This document shows positions 24,842-32,282 of a stretch of 64,000 nucleotides of DNA, in pieces. Source of the DNA: Streptococcus mitis SK564 (GTDB taxonomy: Bacteria; Bacillota; Bacilli; Lactobacillales; Streptococcaceae); contig NZ_AEDU01000014.1 in assembly GCF_000148525.1 (NCBI RefSeq), positions 20,882 to 84,881 of the forward strand, read 5' to 3'. The notes under the pieces were generated by a model. It was not told the DNA's origin. It ran no database searches and saw only the letters and a program-made list of their open reading frames with translations. How positions within the stretch are numbered: position 1 is the first letter of the stretch; each line of letters begins with the position of its first letter. Both the position numbers and the translations under genes were made by a program.

Positions 24842-25041
24842 CTTTATTATGACTCGACTATCAAGAAAAAGATAATATCAAAACTTATCTATTTTCTATC
24901 TCCTAAATAATGTGCCCCACTTTTGCCACGTTTTGAAATAATCACATTTAAAATTACTACAAGTATCTGCTGAAAATCACTTATATTTCAACATTTTTGA
25001 TTAGTTTCAATATGAAAATTTCTTAAATATTCATGTATAGA

Positions 25042-25068
25042 CATCTAAATACGACAGAAAAAGCCTTG
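25042..25068 (+). repeat. Right copy of the tRNA-Lys flank repeat
   Basis: CATCTAAATAC then, after one mismatch, ACAG, one mismatch and AAAAGCCTTG; 25 of 27 identical to 21350-21376. The end of this copy doubles as the first codons of the VOC pseudogene (KALG). Confidence 0.85.
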
Positions 25069-25672
25069 GGCGATATCTTGAAGCACCTAATTGACTTGCA
25101 GATTCCTCTAGTTGGAGGCGCAGATCACGCTTATAACGAAGCTCTTTATTTTGAGAATTTGGAATGAAATGGATTTGACTCTATTGTGATAAATCAGTAA
25201 CCTCATGGGATATTCGGAGGATTGGCGCATTATCAGTGTCACCGAAGAACTAACTGCTCAAGATATCTACCAACTGGGGGAGAAAGCTAATCCCTTTGTA
25301 CTTGCTGAAGGTACCCGAATGGGGAACATCCATCTATCCGTGAAAGATAGTCGAGTAAGAAGTCAGTTTTATCAAAAGGTGTTGGGATTAAGTGAGAAAT
25401 TTAGCCTACCGAATGCTAGTTGGTTAGCAAGCAGGAAATACCATCACCACTTGACAATGAATGAGTGGCCTGGAAAAAGTCCAATCAAACGTCAGCAAGG
25501 CTTGCCAGGCCTAGCCTACTATCTCATTGAGATTACAAGTAAAGAGGAACTCCTCATCATTGACCAGAGTACACCTGAAGTTGAGGCGTCAATCACATGG
25601 CTAAACTCAAGAGAGTTAGAATTTAGTGATCCAGATAGTATCCTAATCCATGTTCGCATATCCAACCAATGA
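25053..25672 (+). pseudogene. VOC/CatE-like dioxygenase pseudogene, 5'-truncated and frameshifted
   Basis: Recognisable fragments of a glyoxalase/extradiol dioxygenase fold (CatE type) appear in different frames: KALGDILKHL then EALYFENLE ending in TGA at 25165 and TAA at 25198, WDIR in a second frame, and EDWRI onward in a third frame that stays open to 25672 (MGNIHLSVKD, HHHLTMNEW, GLAYYLIEI). The first third of the gene is missing at the direct repeat. At least two stops and two frame changes mark it as dead. The 155-residue open part starts with ATG at 25205 but has no good ribosome site. Confidence 0.85.
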
Positions 25673-25857
25673 TCGGCAGGGGTTTCGATTCAATCTGTGA
25701 CACATCCCGTTTCAAGTTTTTTGATACAGGATTAAAGGGTCTTTCTTTTTCTACTTCAGATACTTACCTCTGGGCATATACTATTTAAGACAGGTCCCAA
25801 AATGAATGGAACTAGGATCTCTGCTAATGATAGATATGAAATTTTTTAATATTCAAA

Positions 25858-25908
25858 AAGACTCCACCTACTCTATAGGAAATCTACCCTAGAGATGGAT
25901 GGAGTCTT
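25858..25908. terminator. Long hairpin terminator downstream of mgaSpn
   Basis: AAGACTCCA pairs with TGGAGTCTT, extended inward by further partial pairing (CTATAGG with CCCTAGAG). A run on the left serves minus-strand transcripts ending ten bases after the mgaSpn stop. Confidence 0.8.
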
Positions 25909-25918
25909 CTTTCACTCA

Positions 25919-27397
25919 CTAATCTAATCGAATAAACATCATGGCATTTAACAAAGATATGAGTGAGACCGTGTTTATATTATTTGAATAGATCAGTCTC
26001 TTATTTTCAATCGGAGGAATAATAAAATTAGAAATGATGATATCATAAGGCGATTCTTCTAAAGATTCCTTTGATAATTCTAATTCAGTCCAAACTTCAA
26101 GTTCAAAATTGTTGCTGCAATAATAAGAAAGTGTTTCCGCTACTGATTTTGCATGATACTGATCAAAATTGCTCATAACCAGAACCTTCAGCTTTGGCTG
26201 ATTTTGTAGTAGATTAAGCACCAAATGTTTGGTATGAGTGATGAAGGTATAAGATAGATGATTTACCATCATTGAACTAGAACAAACATCAAGAGTCTCT
26301 AAATAGTGATAAAGCTCTTTTTTTACATCTGAAACAAATTTTGGAAAAATATTTTGAAAGTTCCTGATTGTATTCCCTTTTTGATCAAATAGAATAAACT
26401 CAGTGGACAACTCTTGACGATGCAGATGTGCGGTGTTATGCAGATGCCAAATCAGATTATCTTTATTCTCAATCTCAATCTGATACTTGACTGAAATCTG
26501 ATCTATAAAATCACTCAATAGATGGTAAGATTTTTCAACATAGCTATCCTTTTTTACGCATTTAAAAAAGAGGCTTTCATCTATGAAAAACATTTTTTGA
26601 AAGTAAGACACAAATAATTGGCAAACAACTTCTTCATCTAAAGAGATATTGTATTCTAATTCAAAATTCTGAGCAACACCTTCTATTCCTTCTGTCTGCA
26701 TCAAAAAATCCAAACTTTGATCGTTAAAAGAGTCTTTCTCTACTTCCATGAAATGACCAAACTTTATTCTATATAGGTTCGTAACTAGGAGTAACTTTAG
26801 CATTCTATGAGTTGACAAATTCATTGGAAAGCTTGTTTCCCTATAAACCAATTCTAACAATTGAGATAGGGGCTCTGATGAAAAATCTTCAAATGGCCAT
26901 TCTAGGAAATAATATTTTTCTGAAAAATATTGTGCAAAAAAGTAACGAATGTCTCTCTCATTTCCAATGATTTGAACAGGGGTCAGACTGATTTCAAATT
27001 GAAATTGCTTTTTAATCACTTTATTGATTTGGCTAATGATACGATAGAGCGAAGATGAACTGATATAAAATTCTTTACAAATACTCTCAGCTTGACAACC
27101 TTCATTAAAGAAGATAAATTCTAAAATCGAAAAATGAGTTGAATGCTTAAAGAAATAATGGTAAACCATTTCAATATCACTATCATCGGTATTAATAATG
27201 CGTATACCATTAGTAGAAGAATGAAAAATCAAGTCAGGAAAAGCAGATTTAACATGGGATAGATCATCTTTGACTGCACGTTCTGTACAATTTAGTAACT
27301 CTGCTAGTTCAGAACGATGAAACCATCGTTTATGTTCAAATAATAATTCTAATAATTCTAATTGCCTATGACTTTCTTTAGATAATAAATCTCTCAT
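25919..27397 (-). CDS. mgaSpn: Mga-family global virulence regulator MgaSpn
   Basis: 492 residues, starting MRDLLSKESHRQLELLELL, which I recognise as near-identical to pneumococcal MgaSpn. Two N-terminal winged helix domains (HTH_Mga with ELAELLNCTERAVKDDLSHV around 30-50, then the Mga-specific domain) are followed by PRD-like regions with histidines (HLHNTAHLH) and a C-terminal EIIB-like part. MgaSpn is known to activate a promoter of the divergent operon and to bind curved AT-rich DNA between the genes. Full length. The promoter has an extended -10 (TGGTATAAT) but a poor -35. Confidence 0.93.
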   Translation of the reverse strand: MRDLLSKESHRQLELLELLFEHKRWFHRSELAELLNCTERAVKDDLSHVKSAFPDLIFHSSTNGIRIINTDDSDIEMVYHYFFKHSTHFSILEFIFFNEGCQAESICKEFYISSSSLYRIISQINKVIKKQFQFEISLTPVQIIGNERDIRYFFAQYFSEKYYFLEWPFEDFSSEPLSQLLELVYRETSFPMNLSTHRMLKLLLVTNLYRIKFGHFMEVEKDSFNDQSLDFLMQTEGIEGVAQNFELEYNISLDEEVVCQLFVSYFQKMFFIDESLFFKCVKKDSYVEKSYHLLSDFIDQISVKYQIEIENKDNLIWHLHNTAHLHRQELSTEFILFDQKGNTIRNFQNIFPKFVSDVKKELYHYLETLDVCSSSMMVNHLSYTFITHTKHLVLNLLQNQPKLKVLVMSNFDQYHAKSVAETLSYYCSNNFELEVWTELELSKESLEESPYDIIISNFIIPPIENKRLIYSNNINTVSLISLLNAMMFIRLD

Positions 27398-27441
27398 GAA
27401 TGTCTTTCTCTCTTTATAAATTATCGGATTTCACCTCTTGC

Positions 27442-27475
27442 ATTATACCACAAAGAATATGTATAGCATGCTATA
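27442..27475 (-). promoter_or_regulatory. mgaSpn promoter region with perfect palindrome
   Basis: Minus strand TATAAT at 27447-27442 is preceded by TGG. A perfect 14-base palindrome, TATAGCATGCTATA (27462-27475), lies about where a -35 would be and is a candidate binding site for MgaSpn or another regulator. Confidence 0.6.
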
Positions 27476-27481
27476 ACGACT

Positions 27482-27509
27482 TTTACTAAGATCCTTTATT
27501 TCGTATAAT
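27482..27509 (+). promoter_or_regulatory. Possible distal promoter of the stress operon
   Basis: TATAAT at 27504-27509 with a weak TTTACT at 27482-27487 points toward the GlsB-AmaP-Asp23 genes. The corresponding pneumococcal region is described as having two promoters; which one this is cannot be fixed by reading. Confidence 0.45.
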
Positions 27510-27612
27510 AACACTACGGGGGCAATATATAAATAATTTTCTTATTTTACCGTCCATTGAGGGCGTGAATACAGAATCAAATTCAAGTCGAAAGATTATA
27601 TTTTTAATTTTA

Positions 27613-27710
27613 AAAATTATATAATAGCAACAATCAAAGAATTTGATTTTTTTATATTAAAATTATACAATAGCAATAATCAAAGGAATTGATTTATTTT
27701 TTGATATTAA
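27613..27710 (+). repeat. Tandem duplication of about 48 bases in the stress-operon leader
   Basis: Unit A (27613-27660) and unit B (27659-27710) share AAAATTATA, AATAGCAA, AATCAAAG and TTGATTT in the same order. Each unit contains a -10-like hexamer (TATAAT at 27620, TACAAT at 27666) and a small AATCAAA/TTTGATT hairpin followed by Ts. Confidence 0.75.
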
Positions 27711-27734
27711 AATAAAAAAGGAGGGTAAGCAATA

Positions 27735-27968
27735 TTGTGGTCAATCATTGCTGGAGATCTTATTGGACTTGTAGCAGGTAGAATCACTAAAAAAGGTAGT
27801 TCTATGGGAATCGTCGCAAATGTATTCGCTGGTTTAGTCGGGTCATCTGTAGGACAATCCCTTTTAGGTAGTTGAGGCCCATCCATCGCTGGAATGGCTT
27901 TGATCCCATCTATTGCAGGAGCAGCAATTGTTGTTACTGTAGTATCATTCTTTACAGGTAAAAAATAA
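27735..27968 (+). pseudogene. GlsB/YeaQ/YmgE-type membrane protein gene with in-frame stop
   Basis: The frame from TTG at 27735 reads WSIIAGDLIGLVAGRITKKG, then after further GlsB-like helices hits TGA at 27873 within LLGS-stop-GPSIAGM, and continues to a natural TAA at 27966. Relatives have Trp (TGG) where the TGA stands, and start with ATG. Ribosome site AAGGAGGG is 9-10 bases upstream. By family this is a three-helix protein of the transglycosylase-associated group that accompanies Asp23/Gls24 operons. A single-base nonsense change plus a weak start suggests the gene is off in this strain. Confidence 0.85.
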
Positions 27969-28046
27969 TTACTTGTAGTAATAAACTATTTTTAAATAGA
28001 TTAGACGGGTAAAAATAGTTTAAATGTTAAATCGAAAGGATTGTAT

Positions 28047-28619
28047 ATGTCAAAAGCAAAGAAAATATGTTTCATTATTTTCTGTATTTTAATCTTGACA
28101 ATTTTCCTTCCTGTTTTGATAGATTATCATCAAGTTAGTGATCTAGGCATTCAGCTATTTAGCTGGAGACAGAATCATTTCGTTGAATTTTATCTCTCTA
28201 GATATATATTCTGGGGGATAGTGGCTCTATCAACTTTAGTTTTGATATCGATGTTAGTTGTGTTGTTTTATCCTAAACGTTATTTGGAAATTCAACTTGA
28301 AACTAAAAACGATACATTGAAATTAAAGAATTCAGCAATCGAAGGTTTTGTTAGAAGTTTGGTGAGTGATCATGGATTGATCAAGAACCCAACTGTTCAT
28401 GTAAATTTACGAAAAAATAAATGTTTCGTTCATGTAGAAGGTAAAATTCTTCCTTCGGACAACATCGCTGACAGATGCCAACTAATTCAAAATGAAATAA
28501 CTAATGGATTGAAGCAGTTTTTTGGTATTGAGCGTCAGGTTAAACTAGAAGTTCTAGTAAAAGACTACCAGCCTAAACCAAAACCTCAAAACAAAAAGAC
28601 TGTTAGTCGTGTGAAGTAA
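28047..28619 (+). CDS. amaP: Alkaline shock response membrane anchor protein AmaP
   Basis: 190 residues with two N-terminal membrane segments (about 5-25 and 55-78) and a cytoplasmic domain containing the conserved AIEGFVRSLVSDHGLIKNP and the lysine-rich tail. In Staphylococcus AmaP anchors Asp23 at the membrane. The ATG at 28047 follows GAAAGGA; an in-frame TTG two codons earlier is less likely. It is followed by DUF2273, Asp23 and CsbD genes, the usual order. Confidence 0.88.
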   Translation: MSKAKKICFIIFCILILTIFLPVLIDYHQVSDLGIQLFSWRQNHFVEFYLSRYIFWGIVALSTLVLISMLVVLFYPKRYLEIQLETKNDTLKLKNSAIEGFVRSLVSDHGLIKNPTVHVNLRKNKCFVHVEGKILPSDNIADRCQLIQNEITNGLKQFFGIERQVKLEVLVKDYQPKPKPQNKKTVSRVK

Positions 28620-28630
28620 GGAAGTAAAAA

Positions 28631-28801
28631 ATGGAATGGCTTAAACAATATCGATATCCAATAATCGCAGGTCTTATAGGCGTATTTCTCGCTTGTTTGA
28701 TTGTCTCCTTTGGCTTCTTCAAAACAATATTTGTATTGATTTTAGGAGCACTGGGAGTTGCAGCTGGATTATATATCGAAAAAAACTATATAGATAAATA
28801 A
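28631..28801 (+). CDS. DUF2273 small membrane protein
   Basis: 56 residues starting MEWLKQYRYPIIAGLIGVFL with two hydrophobic helices and a charged tail (EKNYIDK). DUF2273 proteins regularly accompany AmaP and Asp23 and probably sit in the same membrane complex. Starts 11 bases after amaP with AAGGAAG upstream. Easily missed because of its size. Confidence 0.85.
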   Translation: MEWLKQYRYPIIAGLIGVFLACLIVSFGFFKTIFVLILGALGVAAGLYIEKNYIDK

Positions 28802-28840
28802 AAAAAATAAAAATTACTAATTTAATTAAAGGAGTTTCAT

Positions 28841-29449
28841 ATGTCAAACGAAAAAAACACAAACACTAACGTAGAAAAGAAAGATGCTACTGCTGTAGCT
28901 CACGAAATCAAAGGGGAACTTACTTACGAAGATAAAGTTATCCAAAAAATCATTGGTCTGTCACTAGAAAACGTTTCAGGTCTTTTGGGAATCGACGGTG
29001 GTTTCTTCTCAAATCTTAAAGAAAAAATCGTTAACAGCGATGACGTAACAAGTGGTGTTAACGTAGAAGTTGGTAAAACACAAGTTGCAGTTGACTTAAA
29101 CATTATTGCTGAGTACCAAAAAAATGTTCCAGCTTTATATTCAGAAATCAGAGAAATCGTATCTTCAGAAGTTGCTAAAATGACTAACTTGGAAGTTGTT
29201 GAAATCAACGTAAACGTTGTCGACATCAAAACTAAAGAACAACATGAAGCAGACTCAGTAAGCCTTCAAGATCGCGTATCTGACGTTGCTGAATCAACAG
29301 GAGAATTCGCTTCAGAACAATTCGAAAAAGCTAAATCTGGTCTTGGATCTGGTTTCTCAACTGTTCAAGAAAAAGTTAGCGAAGGTGTAGAAGCTGTTAA
29401 AGGTGCAGCAACTGGTGTAGTATCTCACGAAAAAACTCGTGTAAACTAA
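28841..29449 (+). CDS. Asp23/Gls24 family envelope stress protein
   Basis: 202 residues. The Asp23 domain (about 25-135) shows GELTYEDKVIQKIIGLSLEN, VSGLLGIDGG and the repeated VNVEVG/VDLNIIAEY strands; the C-terminal third is a low-complexity helix rich in Glu, Lys and Ser. Cytoplasmic protein recruited to the membrane by AmaP and induced by envelope or alkaline stress in relatives. Codon use is strongly biased (AAA, GAA, GTT), suggesting high expression. AAAGGAG precedes the start. Confidence 0.93.
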   Translation: MSNEKNTNTNVEKKDATAVAHEIKGELTYEDKVIQKIIGLSLENVSGLLGIDGGFFSNLKEKIVNSDDVTSGVNVEVGKTQVAVDLNIIAEYQKNVPALYSEIREIVSSEVAKMTNLEVVEINVNVVDIKTKEQHEADSVSLQDRVSDVAESTGEFASEQFEKAKSGLGSGFSTVQEKVSEGVEAVKGAATGVVSHEKTRVN

Positions 29450-29479
29450 GATAAAATAAATATAACAGGAGAAATTATC

Positions 29480-29683
29480 ATGTCAGTAGAAGAAAAATTA
29501 AATCAAGCTAAAGGTTCTATTAAAGAAGGTGTTGGGAAAGTCATCGGTGATGAAAAAATGGAAAAAGAAGGAGCAGCTGAAAAAGTTGTTTCTAAAGTAA
29601 AAGAAGTTGCTGAAGATGCCAAAGACGCTGTAGAAGGCGCTATCGAAGGTGTTAAAAACATGTTGAGTGGCGACAATAAATAA
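29480..29683 (+). CDS. CsbD family stress protein
   Basis: 67 residues, highly charged, with the family start [20 protein letters not shown] and a helical [19 protein letters not shown] tail. CsbD proteins are general-stress proteins of unknown mechanism. Last gene of the MgaSpn-linked operon; closed by the terminator at 29755-29794. High Lys/Glu content and codon bias resemble the Asp23 gene. Confidence 0.9.
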   Translation: MSVEEKLNQAKGSIKEGVGKVIGDEKMEKEGAAEKVVSKVKEVAEDAKDAVEGAIEGVKNMLSGDNK

Positions 29684-29754
29684 GGCTAAAAGTTACTTTA
29701 TCTTTTTAGTAACATTAGTCAAAAGAGTCTGAGTCAAAATGATTCTCAGAAAAC

Positions 29755-29794
29755 AAAAAGCTAGAGATTTCCAATTGCGGAACTCTAGCTTTTT
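29755..29794. terminator. Terminator of the stress operon
   Basis: AAAAAGCTAGAG pairs with CTCTAGCTTTTT, with further pairing toward the loop (TTCC with GGAA). Works on the plus strand; the right arm overlaps the stop codon of the transposase remnant. Confidence 0.9.
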
Positions 29795-30100
29795 AATTTT
29801 GCCTCTTTCTCTTATTATATTTCAGCAGGTTGTTGACCGTTAGTACGAATCCCATGTCAATTCTCACTTGACGCTTACCTCTCAGATGACATCTCTTATA
29901 ACCACGCAAACCTTTATCTGCCCAAAGACAGATTTCATATCAATCTTACGTTTAGCGAAAATTTGTCTACCCTTGGAAGATAAAAGTGACTGATATTCTT
30001 TAGTTTTTAAACACTGGTAACGTTCATTCATATACAGTCCCTTTTGAGGGGCTGATTCAGGTTCATCATCGCAGTCAACATTGATTTCAAGGATTTTTAC
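29793..30100 (-). mobile_element. IS1182-like transposase C-terminal remnant
   Basis: The minus strand encodes VKILEINVDCDDE, then GLYMNERYQCLKTKEYQSLL and RQIFAKRKIDMKSVFGQIK, the end of an IS1182-type DDE transposase. A frame change follows and RGYKRCHLRGKRQVRIDMGF continues in another frame to a stop at 29793. There is no start and the N-terminal two thirds are absent, so it is a fossil. No terminal inverted repeats were found. Confidence 0.8.
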
Positions 30101-30103
30101 TTT

Positions 30104-30559
30104 CTATCTACTCTTTTTCATTATGTATTTTCGTATAGGTGTTTCAACAATTTGAACGATTTCAAATCCTTCTTTTTGGTAAAGATTTTGAGCTCTTTGA
30201 TTTGCCTCGAAGACATTTAGAGAAATACTATCTATATCTTCATTTGCAAATGCCAAACTAACAAATTTCCTTAAAACTTGGCTACCTAAGCCTTGCCCCT
30301 GTTTCTTGGGGGTGATAAAAAATCTTCCAATATGAAGATTACTGTCTTCTTGCCTGATTTTCTGGATGAGCCCCACAAACTCTTGTCCTTCAAAGATTGA
30401 AAAGATTCCTTCCAAATCTTGCAAAACTTGAATTGTCAAGGGAAAAGGAATCATTGTTCCCATCCATTGTTCTTGAAATGATTTGCCAAGGGAGTTGGAC
30501 CATTGGCATACGAATTGAGCATTTTCTGGGCTCACATTTTCTTCAAAACGAATTGTCAT
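30104..30559 (-). CDS. GNAT family N-acetyltransferase
   Basis: 151 residues. The acetyl-CoA loop KQGQGLGSQVLRKFV and the closing pattern NLYQKEGFEIVQ are typical. Substrate is not predictable. Stands alone between the transposase remnant and cclA. The ribosome region (GTCAAG) is weak. Confidence 0.88.
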   Translation of the reverse strand: MTIRFEENVSPENAQFVCQWSNSLGKSFQEQWMGTMIPFPLTIQVLQDLEGIFSIFEGQEFVGLIQKIRQEDSNLHIGRFFITPKKQGQGLGSQVLRKFVSLAFANEDIDSISLNVFEANQRAQNLYQKEGFEIVQIVETPIRKYIMKKSR

Positions 30560-30613
30560 CTTGACCTCACTATCTTATCTATATTTCTCCATTATACTAC
30601 TTCTCCTATTTTT

Positions 30614-30621
30614 TACGAATA
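30614..30621 (+). promoter_or_regulatory. ComX (SigX) box of cclA
   Basis: A perfect TACGAATA preceded by a T tract, the recognition element of the competence sigma factor. It ends eight bases before the cclA ATG, so the transcript would start almost at the start codon. Confidence 0.85.
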
Positions 30622-30628
30622 GATAAGT

Positions 30629-31285
30629 ATGATTGATATTTATTTTTTTCTTGTCGGGAGTATTCTCGCTTCCTTTCTTGGTTTGGTCATTGACCGTTTT
30701 CCAGAGCAATCCATTATCAGTCCACCCAGTCACTGCGATTCCTGTCAGACTCGCTTGCGTCCCTTAGATTTGATTCCTATCCTCTCTCAAATCTTTAATC
30801 GCTTTCGCTGTCGCTACTGCAAGGCACCTTATCCTGTCTGGTATGCCCTTTTTGAACTAGGTTTAGGCCTCCTCTTTCTAGCTTGGTCTTGGGGATTACT
30901 TTCCTTGGGACAAGTCATCCTAATCACTGCTGGTTTGACCTTGGGCATCTACGACTTTCGCCATCAGGAATATCCCTTACTGGTCTGGATGACTTTCCAC
31001 CTAATCCTCATGGCCTGCTCTGGCTGGAATCTGGTCATGGTATTCTTCCTTGCTCTTGGCTTTTTAGCTCATTTTATCGATATCCGCATGGGCGCAGGGG
31101 ATTTTCTCTTTTTAGCTTCTTGTGCTCTCGTATTTAGTGCGACTGAACTACTAATCTTGATTCAGTTCGCTTCTGCGACGGGAATCCTAGCCTTTCTCCT
31201 GCAAAAGAAAAAGGAAAGACTTCCTTTCGTGCCTTTCCTCTTACTGGCTGCTTGCATGATTATTTGTGGTAAATTAATATTGTAA
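30629..31285 (+). CDS. cclA: Prepilin peptidase CclA (late competence)
   Basis: 218 residues of the A24 prepilin peptidase family. The N-terminal zinc-type CxxC pairs are in HCDSCQ and CRYCK, about eight hydrophobic segments follow, and the catalytic aspartates are in LGIYDFRH and RMGAGDF. CclA processes the pilin-like ComG proteins of the transformation pilus. A perfect ComX box lies directly upstream and there is no clear Shine-Dalgarno. The last dozen codons differ from a second 3' copy at 32177-32282, so this copy may be mosaic. Confidence 0.93.
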   Translation: MIDIYFFLVGSILASFLGLVIDRFPEQSIISPPSHCDSCQTRLRPLDLIPILSQIFNRFRCRYCKAPYPVWYALFELGLGLLFLAWSWGLLSLGQVILITAGLTLGIYDFRHQEYPLLVWMTFHLILMACSGWNLVMVFFLALGFLAHFIDIRMGAGDFLFLASCALVFSATELLILIQFASATGILAFLLQKKKERLPFVPFLLLAACMIICGKLIL

Positions 31286-31336
31286 ATCGAAACACAATAG
31301 TGTATACTAGTTATACTGAAAACAAGGAGACTTATT

Positions 31337-32053
31337 ATGAAATTCGAATTACCAAACATCAATTTTGAATTACCAAAACTAGATGTCCCAAAAATTGATG
31401 AAAGTTCTATGATGCAAGTCCTAGATTGGGCATACGATACAACTATTAATGGAATTCCTGGCCAAAAAACTATTCAAGAATTAGCAGATGATTATCTTAG
31501 GTATGATAATGTTGACACTGCTATTTCAAAAATGATTACTTTTCAGACTAGCAAGGCGGCTCTATCTGGATTTATTACTGGATTTGGAGGAATTCTAACT
31601 CTACCAGTAACTATTCCTGCAAATATTACATCTGTTATTCTCGTTCAAATGAGAATGATTGCTACTATTGCTTATATGCGTGGATATGATTTAAAAAGTG
31701 ACCAGGTGCAGACCTTTGTATACGCATCGCTTACAGGAACTACTGTAGCTGATATTGCAAAAAAAGCTGGAATTGTCGTTGCTGAAAAATTGGCTCAAGG
31801 CATGATTAAAAAAGTTCCTGGAGAAGTGCTAAAGAAAATCAATCAAGCAGTTGGATTCAGATTAGTCACAAAATTTGGAGAAAAGGGAGTAGTAAATCTA
31901 GGAAAAATGATTCCTGTTGCAGGTGCACTTATTGGTGCAGGAGTTGATACTGTTTCTACACAAGTTATTGCAAATCATGCACTAAGCGTTTTCACACCTA
32001 ACGGAATTAATCTTGGAGATGATTTAATCATTGATATAAGTGAAATACAATAA
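31337..32053 (+). CDS. EcsC family protein
   Basis: 238 residues. After an acidic, repetitive start (LPNIN, LPKLD) come GFGGILTLPVTIPANITSV and MRMIATIAYMRGYD, then two glycine-rich hydrophobic stretches, as in EcsC proteins. The family is named from the third gene of the Bacillus ecs locus; its biochemical role is unknown. Codon use is more AT-rich than neighbouring genes. It stands between cclA and a duplicated cclA 3' fragment, indicating acquisition by recombination. Confidence 0.85.
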   Translation: MKFELPNINFELPKLDVPKIDESSMMQVLDWAYDTTINGIPGQKTIQELADDYLRYDNVDTAISKMITFQTSKAALSGFITGFGGILTLPVTIPANITSVILVQMRMIATIAYMRGYDLKSDQVQTFVYASLTGTTVADIAKKAGIVVAEKLAQGMIKKVPGEVLKKINQAVGFRLVTKFGEKGVVNLGKMIPVAGALIGAGVDTVSTQVIANHALSVFTPNGINLGDDLIIDISEIQ

Positions 32054-32176
32054 CCCCCTTGTTTCTATCTTAATGTATTTTGTTTATCGATTTAAATACA
32101 CCATGTTGTTGTTCTCTTAAAGGGGGGTTACACATTTTAAATCTTCTAAACTGATTTCAATAACTAATTCGTAGCT

Positions 32177-32282
32177 TTCTGCAACAGGAATTCTAGCCTT
32201 TCTCCTGCAAAAGAAAAAGGAAAGACTTCCTTTTCTTGCTCGCTGCTTGTGTGATTATTTTTGGTAAGCTACTGCTTGTTTG
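32177..32282 (+). pseudogene. Duplicated 3' fragment of cclA
   Basis: TTCTGCAACAGGAAT onward parallels cclA from 31171, with the same CTAGCCTTTCTCCTGC and AAGAAAAAGGAAAG blocks, a deletion of about 11 bases and then the alternative ending [14 protein letters not shown] in a shifted frame. It has no start. Its end overlaps the 3' end of trpA on the other strand, the likely original convergent arrangement before ecsC was inserted. Confidence 0.85.

Noticed and set aside
27735..27968. TGA in the GlsB-type gene as a recoded Trp or selenocysteine codon
   Set aside because: Streptococci use the standard code for TGA, and no selenocysteine element or partner gene is present; a nonsense mutation is simpler.
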